A stretch of 64,000 nucleotides of DNA from Arcuatula senhousia (GCA_963971305.1 OZ020307.1:60323702-60387701); one strand, 5' to 3'; counted from the stretch's first letter, positions 47,001-52,850 are shown. Numbers and translations are program-made. Notes: generated by a model from the sequence alone, not told the origin.

Positions 47001-50000
47001 AAAGGCGATTCAAAAGTCTTAGTAGGTTTGACATCAAGACCAGGTGAGCGATTCAGGCTCCCGGGAGCCTCTTGTTCAGTTACATATAAAATACCCCAGT
47101 TTTCACAACCATACAAAAAATAGGCTTTAAAATACAATGATCAAAAAAGTGAAGATAAAGTTTAACATTAGAGCTAGCAGATTTTAAATCACTATACATT
47201 TAAAAAAATGCCTTCATACTTCTCTGATAAAGTTGTTTTTCAGCTTTATTAAATTTCCCTGTGTTTTCAGTTATTAAACCAAGATATTTATACTCTTTAA
47301 CACATTCAATTAAGTTGTTTCTAATGTGGAAACTGTCTTTTATAACTTGTCCATTATTATTGAAAATTATGACTTATTACCTTTATTGTTTATCTCCTAC
47401 CTTTACACATAACGTGTCGTTGGAAAAGATAGATTTTATGATATTATAAGATTTGCTTTTAATGTTCTTCAGTAAAAGTTTGATTCCAAACCCAGCCTCA
47501 AAGATAAACATGTTTATTATAATGCTTAAATTATAGGTTTCAGATAATCACTTGAACTTACTGTTTGGCCCAGGATGTAGCCCAACTAATGGATTTGATG
47601 CCATAGACATCGATGGAAGTGGAGGGGTAAGATATTTTAAAATTTATATCAATAAACAATGGACTAGAAAAAATACTTGTTATCAGCAAAAAAACACACC
47701 ACTAATGCGCGTGAAATTAGATAACTGTTATTGTTTAATCGATAAATATGTCCTTGTTTAAGTTGTTTACGTTAATGACAAAAATGAAGAATGCAATTAT
47801 GAAGAAGAGGTCTCTGATTTGGTAAATACAACTTTCAGTATTTAGAAAATTGATAGGTAACAGGGTCGAACAATTGCAAATTATTATACTAGTATATGAA
47901 ATAAATTATGACCTGCTAAATTTATTAGAAGCTTGTTAAAGAAAATGATAAGATGTGGAATAAGTGTACGCGACACAGCTTACAAAACAAGCGACAATTA
48001 AGACAAACCAAATGGACAACCACCAGCAGCCTTCAACGAGGCCAGTAGGCACTGTTTGTCGTTCTGAAATTGTCCCATGGTCTAATTAAAATGCATACAA
48101 GTGAAATGAAGACCTATATTTCAGAGTTTGGCTTTAGTGCCGTGTGGAGGTCGTAGAAAGCTTCCCCGTGCTTCAGTTGTATGCTCTTATATATTTTCGA
48201 GTACTGGAATATGTGTTGGAAAGACACAGTTTATATATTTCCAAAATTTGACAACGTTTGGCTGTTTCTTTAAAAAATTGATAAATTTATCTGTTTGGTC
48301 ATTGTTGTAATATTTTTTGGCATTTTTTTTTTTTTTATCAAATTTAATAGTCTACCGGTTTTCCAAGTTTTCTACTAGCGTGTCTGATGAAGGTTAATCC
48401 AGAAAAGCGCTTCACACGCAATGAAATTTTGCTTTTGTAAATATATTAAAATCATGTCAATATGTGGATCGTGTCTTTTTGGCACATATTCCATATTCTT
48501 TCGTTTTAAATATTATTTCAGAGTTTGGCTTTAGTGCCGTGTGGAGGTCGTAGAAAGCTTCCCCGTGCTTCAGTTGTATGCTCTTATATATTTTCGAGTA
48601 CTGGAATATGTGTTGGAAAGACACAGTTTATATATTTCCAAAATTTGACAACGTTTGGCTGTTTCTTTAAAAAATTGATAAATTTATCTGTTTGGTCATT
48701 GTTGTAATATTTTTTGGCATTTTTTTTTATTTTTATCAAATTTAATAGTCTACCGGTTTTCCAAGTTTTCTACTAGCGTGTCTGATGAAGGTTAATCCAG
48801 AAAAGCGCTTCACACGCAATGAAATTTTGCTTTTGTAAATATATTAAAATCATGTCAATATGTGGATCGTGTCTTTTTGGCACATATTCCATATTCTTTC
48901 GTTTTAAATATTAACTATAATAGTCATATAGTCCTATTTCATTTTTACTTTTAGCTATCATACTCTGAAATTCTGAACTTCATTGAAGAACTAGGTGTTT
49001 CGGTACAAGAGAAATATATAGGAACTAAAAGGTCAGAAGTGACGAACTTTGGGAACTACTTGCACACAATATTCGGAGGTTTGAGTCAAAACATGGCAAG
49101 AATGTATATGGCGGTATGTATAACAGTCAAGCCTGTCTTATGGAGCACCTGTATATTGCGAATCACTGCCTATAAAGGGCATCTTAAAATATCCTTAATA
49201 TAAACATTACAACAAAAATGAACCTGTATATAAAGGGCATCTGCTTCTAAAGGGCATGATTTTGTCGTTCCATGGCTGCCCTTTATATACAGGTTTGCCT
49301 GTAATTTCGATCGCTTCTTTTGGTATCTTTAAAAAAGATTATAAGTAAGAATCTAACCGACAAGGCATCCTTATCGTCCCTATTTACAATGCATTTAGAT
49401 AATTCAAAACAAAGATGTTAAAAGGGGGAATTGAATGTCGTAAGTCCGGAAACGCCAAAACAATGTCGATAGACATTAAATAAACACCCCCTCCATCTAT
49501 AAAAACAGATTAAATCATAAAAAAACACACAAAACAAACCACAAAACAAACCGCAAAAACAGACTAAAGCATCAAAAACCCAGAAACAATATTACAATTA
49601 AGTGGCTATTAGAAACACTAACTAAATACGAAACAGAATTAAACTCGGTTGCTTTGAAAATTGTTGAATTCAAAAGGTTGTAAACAATAAAAAACACAAT
49701 CCAAAGCTACAACCCAGTAATATTTTCTATTACGAGGACCCAAAACATTTGGAATGAAATAAAGTAGTCATTTCAATTTGCCGAGAGCTAAATTTTATGC
49801 TTTGATAACTGTTACATGCCATTTTATATTTTAGCCCTCAGATGTCGATCGCACCATTGGTATCAACACCTGGTATATAACAACTCTTGATTTTGTGTTG
49901 GAAAAGGGAGATCGAGAATTTATTATTGATGTAGGTACAAGCGGACTACAGTGTTACACTTATACTTAAGTGTAAAAATGTTATGGAATTCTTACTTTTC

Positions 50001-50528
50001 TCATTTCAAAATATCGTTTTATAAAGTTATTAACAATTAAACTGAACTAGAAAGATACAAATAAAGATTGCAATGTTCCTGATTTGATACAGGTACTTCT
50101 TCAGAAACGGTGACTTAAAAATCATTTGTGGCGCTAGATCTCAGTTTAATTTATTGTGCTTTGGAATACGATTTATTGTGATTTCATTTATCCCAATGTA
50201 ACCGTAATCGGGTATTTTAAAGGTGGTTGTTGATTCTCTCGTCATTATTATTTGAAAAAAACACAAATCAGGTAACTCCAAAGGATGTTTTTGTTTGTTA
50301 CGATGATTTATATTAATTTATGTTAACTGGATAATAAATTTTACAAGTTTTACTATCCTATTTCTTTAATAGCAAGGTAAAAGGTCCACACAGGCCTTTC
50401 TCCAGAACCATGTGCTCAACAATAATCCGGAAAAGCTGTCACAAGCCGAGATCCAGTCCAGAGCTATACCAACAGGACCGAGTTTGTCTAAGGAGCAGAT
50501 CGAAAAAATTCTTGTGGTTGGCCGTTGA
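22807..50528 (+). CDS. Patatin-like phospholipase with C-terminal EF-hands, copy 2 (complete, 14 exons)
   Basis: Joining 14 exons gives 563 residues, every junction in phase with GT-AG ends. Residues 76-265 form a patatin domain: oxyanion-hole GGGVKG at 80-85, nucleophile Ser111 in GTSAG (109-113), the GLPGVFQAV block near 231-239 and catalytic Asp252 in DGG (252-254). Patatin enzymes use this Ser-Asp dyad to hydrolyse acyl chains of lipids. Residues 421-432, DIDGSGGLSYSE, match a canonical EF-hand loop, and residues 378-390 resemble a degenerate partner loop. The N-terminus MGKSYS resembles the myristoylated start of NCS-1. This suggests a membrane-associated, calcium-tuned lipase, by inference. 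ATG follows an acceptor-like TTTCAG directly, so a 5' non-coding exon is likely. The tandem paralog lies upstream at 9706-12734. Confidence 0.88.
23090..23340 (+). repeat. Intron 1 repeats: CCCGCGAATTTGCGGG palindrome and Penelope-like tail end
   Basis: CCCGCGAATTTGCGGG near 23109-23124 is a near-perfect palindrome of a kind common at ends of interspersed repeats. At 23265-23340 lies the second Penelope-like family's tail end, with GAGCCGTGTCGCGTACC and TATTCCACATCTTATTAG. Confidence 0.5.
23350..25150. other. Rest of intron 1, no recognised element
   Basis: AT-rich sequence. One short inverted repeat, ATTCCGGAACG with CGTTTCCGGAT, lies near 24270-24305. No coding sequence was found. Confidence 0.3.
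25153..25182. repeat. Three tandem TGATGACGTA units
   Basis: A 10-bp unit repeats three times, each carrying a TGACG core that bZIP factors bind. It lies in intron 1 of copy 2. Any regulatory role is inference. Confidence 0.5.
25601..25734 (+). CDS. Phospholipase copy 2 exon 2 (oxyanion hole)
   Basis: Acceptor TTTATTCTAG, donor GTTAGT. Codes residues 49-93 including NLVLEGGGVKGTCYIGLGR, the patatin glycine-rich oxyanion loop. The leading two bases complete the codon left by exon 1. Confidence 0.92.
26040..26400 (+). pseudogene. Penelope-like C-terminus and tail in intron 2
   Basis: The + strand reads SSLKKFYGRHRALIDKYG then ISISQMSADVG, followed directly by the tail (GGCAACACAACGGGTGTGC, later ATTGGTACCTCTGCTTC). 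It is in sense with the host gene. Confidence 0.7.
26649..26796 (+). CDS. Phospholipase copy 2 exon 3 (catalytic serine)
   Basis: Acceptor ACATTATAG, donor GTTAGT. Codes residues 94-142 plus one base, with ALEEHGIL and the nucleophile elbow FAGTSAGAIFAAMF (Ser111). Confidence 0.93.
27134..27296. repeat. Long hairpin (foldback) repeat in intron 3
   Basis: Arms of about 60-65 bp pair: AGGGCAAGATAAGGAAATCT with CCGACACCC on the left, inverse on the right, loop around 27197-27224. A perfect TGACGTCA palindrome lies upstream at 27058-27065. Confidence 0.8.
27555..27691 (+). CDS. Phospholipase copy 2 exon 4
   Basis: Acceptor TTTTTTCTTCAAG, donor GTATTT. Codes residues 143-188, including GTKAMDFIGAFIEAKTGNP and ending LTFAQ. 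This is a helical part of the patatin domain. Confidence 0.9.
27850..28145 (+). repeat. Penelope-like 3' tail in intron 4
   Basis: A well-preserved tail: TTGACACACTGATTTGG, GGCAGCGCGACGGGTATGC, GAGTTCACTCTCATTACG, and the end CCATTGGTACCTCTGCTTCC. Confidence 0.7.
28417..28552 (+). CDS. Phospholipase copy 2 exon 5
   Basis: Acceptor TATTTTAG, donor GTAGGT. Codes residues 189-233, including VELCIVGVNVNTKSEEYF and PIRLAVRISMGLP. The final block continues into exon 6 as the conserved GLPGVF motif. Confidence 0.92.
28600..29150 (-). repeat. Tail of the second Penelope-like family, intron 5
   Basis: Reading the + strand: GATGTGGAATAGGTGTACGC, ACAACGGACAACCGCC, TTCTGCAATTGGCCCATGG, GATTCCTGGCTTAGGACAG and GTGGCGGGGTTAAAC. 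The same blocks occur in reverse at 42550-42890, where they follow the reverse transcriptase end. Confidence 0.6.
29366..29461 (+). CDS. Phospholipase copy 2 exon 6 (catalytic aspartate)
   Basis: Acceptor TATTTTCAG, donor GTATGT. Codes residues 234-265, including GVFQAVSYKKF and VDGGLMCNYPV, which carries catalytic Asp252. Confidence 0.93.
29991..30315. repeat. Near-perfect ~95-bp inverted repeat, intron 6
   Basis: Arm 29991-30085 and arm 30222-30315 are complementary with very few mismatches and enclose a ~136-bp spacer. The arms begin TGAAGGTGTTTTTGGAAAA. This could be a foldback MITE; no target duplication is evident. Confidence 0.85.
30567..30574. promoter_or_regulatory. Perfect TGACGTCA palindrome
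   Basis: The CRE-type palindrome lies about 155 bp before the 30730-30866 hairpin. The same pairing (CRE, then hairpin) occurs at 27058 and 27134. Confidence 0.4.
30730..30866. repeat. Long hairpin repeat, intron 6
   Basis: The left arm begins AGATCATAACATG and runs through TTTTCATATCAGACC; the right arm is its inverse, ending CATGTTATAATCT. Arms are about 60 bp. The left flank TATGATAAAAAG also precedes the hairpin at 62891. Confidence 0.8.
30874..31690. repeat. Array of GATAAACTGAGTTTATC-type palindromes, intron 6
   Basis: Two ~400-bp units (about 30874-31280 and 31324-31680) share AAACTGAGTTTATCGCCCG, TAGTTATCGGTCGATAAAC and many degenerate palindromes of the pattern GATAAAC-TGA-GTTTATC. 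Each unit adjoins CACAGTCACAAAAACCCC-like text, as at 30190-30210. Confidence 0.75.
31730..31900. repeat. Short degenerate T-rich tandem repeat
   Basis: TTTCTGTACTCCTCTTTAAG and variants repeat about five times. It resembles the larger minisatellite at 32948-33475. Confidence 0.55.
32017..32290 (+). pseudogene. Penelope-like reverse transcriptase fragment, intron 6
   Basis: The frame at 32027-32236 reads LSALLTSILTTIKSGLQNYY and GVNKMWILEILREP, matching the pre-palm segment of the family seen at 6047-6415. A frameshift precedes the DLSTL-like block. Confidence 0.7.
32300..32940. other. Intron 6 interval with TTACCATAGCAACGG motif
   Basis: AT-rich with no coding sequence. TTACCATAGCAACGG at about 32849 is the only notable motif, of a kind seen in invertebrate repeats. 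Confidence 0.3.
32948..33475. repeat. 70-bp minisatellite immediately before exon 7
   Basis: About seven units of 70 bp contain TATGTCATTTCTATGCTTCT, CTTTAAGTTTTCCTGTGTAC and TTCTCTTTAAGTTATTTCTG. Because 70 is not divisible by three and the unit lacks stops, all three + frames are open; these ORFs are not genes. The array is strongly pyrimidine-rich and ends 70 bases before the exon 7 acceptor. Confidence 0.9.
33546..33682 (+). CDS. Phospholipase copy 2 exon 7
   Basis: Acceptor TCTTTTAG, donor GTAAGT (perfect consensus). Codes residues 266-311, beginning with the GWWLSMEP block and ending KTLGCIV. It follows a 70-bp pyrimidine-rich minisatellite. Confidence 0.88.
34095..34186 (+). CDS. Phospholipase copy 2 exon 8
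   Basis: Acceptor TTTTTTCTTAG, donor GTGAGT. Codes residues 312-341 plus two bases: FDQSEEEYMRRALQKKSG and KLPDTALA. Confidence 0.88.
34480..34560 (+). repeat. Second Penelope-like family tail end, intron 8
   Basis: TTGTGGTTTTTCTAAATTGC, GGGCTGTGTCGCGTACACTT and ATTCCACATCTC match the reverse-orientation copies at 47951 and 52661. Confidence 0.6.
34590..35115 (+). repeat. SINE-like element with ACTCACTC-type tail, intron 8
   Basis: It carries GTCGTCAGAGGCGACTAAC, TGAATGGTGTCGCC, TACAGGGCCTTGACCGCTC and the end GCAAGGGCGTAAAACACC followed by CTCTCTCGCTCACTCC. The tail recurs inverted at 40915-41075. This looks like a mollusc SINE; I could not confirm a pol III promoter. The tail lies about 30 bases before the exon 9 acceptor. 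Confidence 0.5.
34945..35018. repeat. (ATC)n microsatellite
   Basis: About 24 units of CAT with one early CAC variant; it produces a poly-serine ORF that is not a gene. Confidence 0.95.
35144..35228 (+). CDS. Phospholipase copy 2 exon 9
   Basis: Acceptor TCTGATTTAAG, donor GTCAGT. Codes residues 342-370, including NWMDTEGGKGTLDKVYAL and the helix entering the degenerate EF-hand (DSFMK). Confidence 0.85.
35598..35678 (+). CDS. Phospholipase copy 2 exon 10 (degenerate EF-hand)
   Basis: Acceptor TTATTTCAG, donor GTACAG. Codes residues 371-397. DGGNGGNTISRVEF looks like an EF-hand loop with one extra residue, flanked by helices LLSESIE and NTVFSK. Confidence 0.86.
35690..37900. other. Start of intron 10, no recognised element
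   Basis: No coding sequence. It holds a ten-base G run near 37650, a perfect TGACGTCA at 37360-37367 and AT-rich DNA. Confidence 0.3.
37900..39180 (+). pseudogene. Second Penelope-like family: N-terminal and pre-palm part
   Basis: The frame at 38020-38439 and its continuation (KKGPKFRP-like block near 38440) match the start of this reverse transcriptase family. After several stops, 38886-39179 encodes MYWISKLHKNPYKSHF, SALTAIKEF-like text and VDSYDFSSLYTNSPVD, the first catalytic-aspartate block. The remaining palm region is missing; the C-terminal part resumes at 41740. It lies in intron 10, sense to the host gene. Confidence 0.65.
39200..39480. repeat. Repeat with paired ATGGCGGCCATTTTC / AGATGGCCGCC motifs
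   Basis: AATGGCGGCCATTTTCAAG and AGATGGCCGCC occur at 39281-39307, with a diverged second set at 39442-39470. Such YY1-like ATGGC palindromes recur in invertebrate repeats. Confidence 0.5.
39481..40900. other. Intron 10 interval without recognised element
   Basis: AT-rich; the - strand frame at 40252-40455 is lysine-rich and without a domain. No inverted terminal repeats were noticed. Confidence 0.3.
40915..41075 (-). repeat. SINE-like tail, inverted copy
   Basis: GAGTGAGTGAGTGAGTGAGC, GGTGTTTTACGCCCGTGC and a TGATGATGAT stretch are the reverse of the element end at 34930-35115. Confidence 0.6.
41063..41715 (-). pseudogene. LINE fragment: endonuclease-RT linker and RT start
   Basis: The - strand reads KPWIYLQ and SWNRTTELLRQEVKRTKKYDK near 41700-41500, and then DNIIKAMITMKTGKTSGP at 41250-41190. 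These match the linker and the K-x-GK-x-x-G block that open non-LTR reverse transcriptases. Stops lie between the parts and the catalytic domain is absent. Confidence 0.6.
41740..42256 (+). pseudogene. Second Penelope-like family: C-terminal part
   Basis: CAPLIADLFLYSF is fused after a deletion to PLVPSYGVYISQFVRYA and DKNRFITKK. A frameshift follows, and the frame continues through FTKFYHKYQYLIEKFNCT to a terminus near LLTLKC-stop at about 42253. The YxDD box is deleted. Confidence 0.65.
42257..42900 (+). repeat. 3' tail of the second Penelope-like family
   Basis: It directly follows the reverse transcriptase end and includes ACTAGTTTAACCCCGCCAC, CCTTAGCCAGGAATC, and finally TTGTGTAAACTTATTCCAC. 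This links the widely scattered GTCGCGTACACTTATTCCAC repeat to that family. Confidence 0.55.
42901..43940. other. Intron 10 interval without recognised element
   Basis: No coding sequence or clear repeat was noticed. Confidence 0.3.
44283..44430 (-). repeat. Second Penelope-like tail fragment
   Basis: GTAGGCGACACAACC, ACGGCAATTTAAAAAATC and CAGCAGTCTTCAACATGACC match the 52661-52850 copy. Confidence 0.5.
44500..44710. repeat. Inverted repeat with GTGGGGTATCA arms and CCACGAA motifs
   Basis: CGTGGGGTATCAATTTTTGTGG near 44524-44545 is mirrored by AATTTGATACCCCACGAA at 44570-44587. CACGAA motifs then repeat (44634, 44647, 44675, 44689). Confidence 0.55.
44745..45860 (-). pseudogene. Second Penelope-like family: C-terminus and tail, interrupted by a hammerhead repeat
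   Basis: From 45790 downward the - strand gives NFPFLEGG-like text, QKPLHYRKK, EFVHKYGYLIEKFNCT, then FYGNVVYKARKF and KNFLKKGYKLEVLVQSL. The hammerhead repeat at 45129-45215 lies in the reading-frame end. The tail runs to about 44745 (GTGGCGGGTTTAAAC, GATTCCTGGCTTAA). Stops and frameshifts are frequent. Confidence 0.6.
45129..45215 (+). ncRNA. Hammerhead ribozyme repeat, 5'-truncated copy
   Basis: The catalytic core is intact: CTGATGA at 45135-45141, stem II GTCT/AGAC at 45142-45154, GAA at 45155-45157, stem III AC/GT with loop GCAC, and C at 45166 before AGGCGT. The 5' half of stem I is replaced by unrelated AAATT, so only about two base pairs of stem I remain. The 3' tail runs to about 45215 as in 61374-61420. 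Confidence 0.7.
45848..46980. repeat. 155-bp tandem array, about seven units
   Basis: Units start near 45848, 46003, 46158, 46313 and 46468 and carry AGCTGTTGCTTGCTTAAATG, AGCTCTACAAAAGTCTCCAT and TTGTCAGATGACCCCTTATA. Later units are interrupted near 46530 and 46665-46800. The spacing is regular at 155 bp. Confidence 0.85.
46665..46800 (-). repeat. Fragment of the 58548-59050 repeat inserted in the array
   Basis: Its inverse reads AAAGGTAATAACAAAATTACC, AATCAATCTCAAATGTCC and the end GACTTGGTAC, as at 58800-58910. Confidence 0.6.
47537..47626 (+). CDS. Phospholipase copy 2 exon 11 (EF-hand start)
   Basis: Acceptor TTATAG, donor GTAAGA, phase 0 at both ends. Codes residues 398-427, ending FDAIDIDGSGG. 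An 11.9-kb intron precedes it. Confidence 0.9.
47951..48110 (-). repeat. Second Penelope-like tail fragment in intron 11
   Basis: AGATGTGGAATAAGTGTACG, CGACACAGC, ATGGACAACCACCAGCAGC and GAAATTGTCCCATGGTC. It abuts the hammerhead dimer. Confidence 0.6.
48378..48419 (+). ncRNA. Hammerhead ribozyme motif, dimer unit 1
   Basis: Stem I GCGTGT (48378-48383) pairs perfectly with ACACGC (48414-48419). CTGATGA follows at 48384-48390. Stem II is short, GG/CC flanked by an A-A mismatch. GAA is at 48402-48404, stem III AA/TT has loop GCGC, and C17 is at 48413. Cleavage is predicted after 48413. The weak stem II lowers certainty of activity. Confidence 0.6.
48776..48817 (+). ncRNA. Hammerhead ribozyme motif, dimer unit 2
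   Basis: Identical to the motif at 48378-48419, offset by 398 bases. Confidence 0.6.
48955..49113 (+). CDS. Phospholipase copy 2 exon 12 (EF-hand end)
   Basis: Acceptor CTTTTAG, donor GTATGT. Codes residues 428-480, beginning LSYSEILNFIEELGV, and pairs in phase with exon 11. Confidence 0.92.
49124..49301. mobile_element. 178-bp MITE with TAA target duplication in intron 12
   Basis: It begins CAGTCAAGCCTGT and ends with the inverse ACAGGTTTGCCTG, flanked by TAA at 49121-49123 and 49302-49304. It is absent from the same intron of copy 1. An internal 19-bp perfect inverted repeat has arms AACCTGTATATAAAGGGCA. A TAA duplication fits the PIF/Harbinger type. Confidence 0.75.
49835..49930 (+). CDS. 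Phospholipase copy 2 exon 13
   Basis: Acceptor TATTTTAG, donor GTAGGT. Codes residues 481-512, including INTWYITTLDFVLEKGDRE. Identical in protein to copy 1. Confidence 0.92.
50373..50528 (+). CDS. Phospholipase copy 2 exon 14 (terminal)
   Basis: Acceptor TTTCTTTAATAG, stop TGA at 50526-50528. Codes residues 513-563, ending EKILVVGR. Confidence 0.92.
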   Translation, partial: QGKRSTQAFLQNHVLNNNPEKLSQAEIQSRAIPTGPSLSKEQIEKILVVGR

Positions 50529-51262
50529 TTGTCATTTGTGAATCTCGAAAGGGATAACTGTTGATGGAATTATAGGCGTTATATGTAAACACCTATTACA
50601 TGAATATATTATATTTTAAAAATAAGTTTACACGAAATATGTCAAGACTTGTTCTATGTTATGGAAATTCTGAATTAAAGGAATACACATTGATCTCCAC
50701 AAAACCTGGCTATGTTGTATGAATCTAGTACCAGAATGTCTTTTTTAAAAAGGAAAACTTAAGATTACTTTGAAACATATCACCAAGTCTAAGAAAACTT
50801 TCCAGTAAGATGTTCACACTCGGACAATCTTTGCTTTTCTCTGCTATATACTCCACAAATATACCACCAAGTCTAAGAAAAAAACATTAGAATCGGATGG
50901 TAAGATGTTCACACAAGGACAGTCTTTTAAAGAGGAATTGTCAAGGAGTCAGTAGGTCTTGCACTATAATAACATATAATTAAATGTATAAGAGAGAGGG
51001 AAAAGTGTCATTTGTTTAGATTATGGATAAGACGTTACCTCATGTAGAATATAACAATGGGTGCTTACATTTTTCTTTTCGATTTGAATTAATGCAGTGT
51101 TGGTGCAAATGTAAATCATGGTTTTGTTAATTTGTGATGTTGTTGGGAACATTACTTGTTTCGTTTTAAAAACTAATAAATAATGAGATAATTGTATTTT
51201 CATAAAATAAACAATTTTAATGATTAGTCCGTTATGTTTTTTTTCTTGTGTTAATAATAAAT
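50529..51262 (+). promoter_or_regulatory. 3' untranslated region of phospholipase copy 2
   Basis: AATAAA signals lie at 51175-51180 and 51256-51261. Two AAGATGTTCAC...GGACA(A/G)TCTT stem-loops (about 50807-50832 and 50902-50927) are conserved with copy 1. Confidence 0.6.
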
Positions 51263-51437
51263 CTGTTTTTAATGGGTTTATTTCGTTATTTTGTTTTTTG
51301 GTCGAATCAATCTACCTATTTAGATGGAAAGTTTTAAATCAGAACAGTAGAATTTTGTATTAATGATTGCAAATGCATGAATTGAAAAATCATTTACTGA
51401 AAAGCGTCTTCGTATCACAGTTGAATCGTTACTCTAG

Positions 51438-51812
51438 AGCTTGCAGGAATTATATCGATTTCATTGACAGAGCGTCACGTTTAACACAGAAATTATGGTA
51501 GACACACTGCACTCGTAGACAAATATGGGATTTCTATATCTCAAATGAGTGCAGATGTTGATTTGTCATAGAAATTGGTTTTGGTTTCCTTTACCAGATT
51601 TGAAAAACTGAATTGGAATTAAGCAACATGACGGGTGTGAGATAGCAGGCAGGAAACCACCGAGTTCACTCATGTAACGACTTGAGTTCGCGTTGTTGAT
51701 TTCCGTTCAGTTGATTTGTGTTTTGCTGTTTTTGTTCGTGTTTACCAGTTTCGTCGTTACCCTTTCGAACTTTTGACACTCGAATGCCCCTTTGATGGCT
51801 CTTTGCTTCTTT
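51438..51812 (+). pseudogene. Penelope-like C-terminus (internally deleted) and tail
   Basis: TTCATTGACAGAGCGTCACG, then after a deletion ALVDKYGISISQMSADV-like codons, then the tail (CATGACGGGTGTGAGATAG, TTGAGTTCGCGTTGTTG) to TTGATGGCTCTTTGCTTC. Confidence 0.65.
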
Positions 51813-51814
51813 AA

Positions 51815-52315
51815 TTTAAAACAACAGTATGTATGGTATGATTCCAAACATTTCTATTAACAACAAAGGTACACCAATGAAGTTTGTACTAGTATAGCGC
51901 ACCATCCTCATTTTAAAATGATTTGAGTTTTGTGTCAAGCTCATTGGACATTGATCTATGGAAACAAGTTCTTGTAAACAAGAACAAGCAAATGTATTTC
52001 CAAAGGGAGAAATACACACAAGGGAAAGATCCCGACTCGGAAGAAACTATAGATTAAATTGGGTTCAACGGCGCTAAATCACTCCCTTAATTTACGGTTT
52101 TTATATCTGAAAATATCACTTACAAAAACTTATTATAATATTGTTGAAAACTAGGAAAACACATAAACTAATAAAACAACGAAGAAAACTGTTTTCTGGA
52201 GAAATATATAATTTTCAAATCGACTGAATAACTGTCCTAACGTATAGAAAGCAGATAAATAGTTTTATAAGGTAAATAAACACGAATCGAAATAGTTTAC
52301 ATGTACTGTATACTG
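51815..52315. other. Interval without recognised element
   Basis: AT-rich DNA, no coding sequence. Confidence 0.3.
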
Positions 52316-52319
52316 AGAG

Positions 52320-52657
52320 TAAATGGAGTCTTGAGCAATTGAATAACTTCATGTGTCAAACAGGAATTGAATGGACTTTTAATCCTCCTGCAGGCTCACA
52401 CTTTGGAGGTATATGGGAAAGACTAATCAGATCTGTGCGCAAAAGTCTTTATTCACTGATGTCAGATCAACACATTCGACTTGACGACGAAGGTCTAAGT
52501 ACATGCAAGTGTGAAGTAGAAGCTAAGTTTAACAATCGACCAATCTCTGATGTATCGGACAATGTTAATGATGTCAAAGCGTTGACACCAAATCAGCTAC
52601 TTTTGTTGAAGCCAGGAGAACATTTTCCACCTGGATCCTTTTCTAATAGAAAATAAA
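52320..52657 (+). pseudogene. BEL/Pao retrotransposon integrase C-terminal fragment
   Basis: The frame encodes GIEWTFNPPAGSHFGG and IWERLIRSVRKSLYSLM, ending the integrase core with its catalytic glutamate in GGIWER. CEVEAKFNNRPISDV and LTPNQLLLLKPGE follow, which are typical of BEL/Pao. The frame stops soon after and a Penelope-like tail abuts it, so this is a truncated fragment. Confidence 0.8.
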
Positions 52658-52660
52658 GAG

Positions 52661-52850
52661 ATGTGGAATAAGCGTACACGACACAGCCCACAATTAAACG
52701 GCAATTTAGAAAAACCACAATGGACAACCGCCAGCAGCCTTCAACGAGGCCATTTGGCACTGCTCGCGGTTCTGCAATTGGCCCTTGGTCTAAATAGGAT
52801 GCATATAATTCAAATCCAGCCCTGAAATAGTCACAGATAGACCCCTACTC
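52661..52850 (-). repeat. Second Penelope-like tail fragment
   Basis: GATGTGGAATAAGCGTACAC, ACAATGGACAACCGCC, CTTCAACGAGGCCATTTGG, and CCAGCCCTGAAATAGTCAC. Confidence 0.6.

Larger units (their letters stand above)
43947..47079 (-). mobile_element. Helentron-like (HINE) element with tandem core, expanded and interrupted
   Basis: On the - strand the 3' end reads AGCTAA after a CGTC/GTC microsatellite (43970-44000). The other end carries CAGGTGAGCGATTCAGG and the palindrome AGGCTCCCGGGAGCCT at 47055-47070. The same ends bound 54614-55788. The core is a ~155-bp tandem array (45848-46980). Other elements, including a Penelope-like copy and a hammerhead fragment, sit at 44280-45830. Confidence 0.5.
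48117..48911 (+). mobile_element. Near-identical tandem dimer (397/398-bp units) with hammerhead motifs
   Basis: Units 48117-48513 and 48514-48911 are identical except in one poly-T tract (14 T against an interrupted run). Each contains one hammerhead motif in + sense. The block is absent from intron 11 of copy 1, so it arrived after the duplication or was lost there. The identical 60-residue ORFs in each unit have no domain. A tandem dimer of a small ribozyme-bearing unit is the expected genomic form of a metazoan retrozyme. Confidence 0.75.
47382..51340 (+). repeat. Segmental duplication, copy 2 (partner 9555-13535)
   Basis: Contains exons 11-14 and the 3' untranslated region of phospholipase copy 2. 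Unlike copy 1, intron 11 has gained about 950 bp and intron 12 a 178-bp MITE. It lacks the LINE found in copy 1. Confidence 0.85.

Noticed and set aside
47543..47544. Acceptor TTTCAG at 47538-47543 for exon 11
   Set aside because: Using it puts a TGA stop in the phase that follows exon 10; the TTATAG acceptor six bases upstream keeps phase in both paralogs.
48128..48707. Two identical 60-residue ORFs
   Set aside because: They are carried by the tandem non-coding hammerhead units; no domain, and the duplication itself explains their identity.
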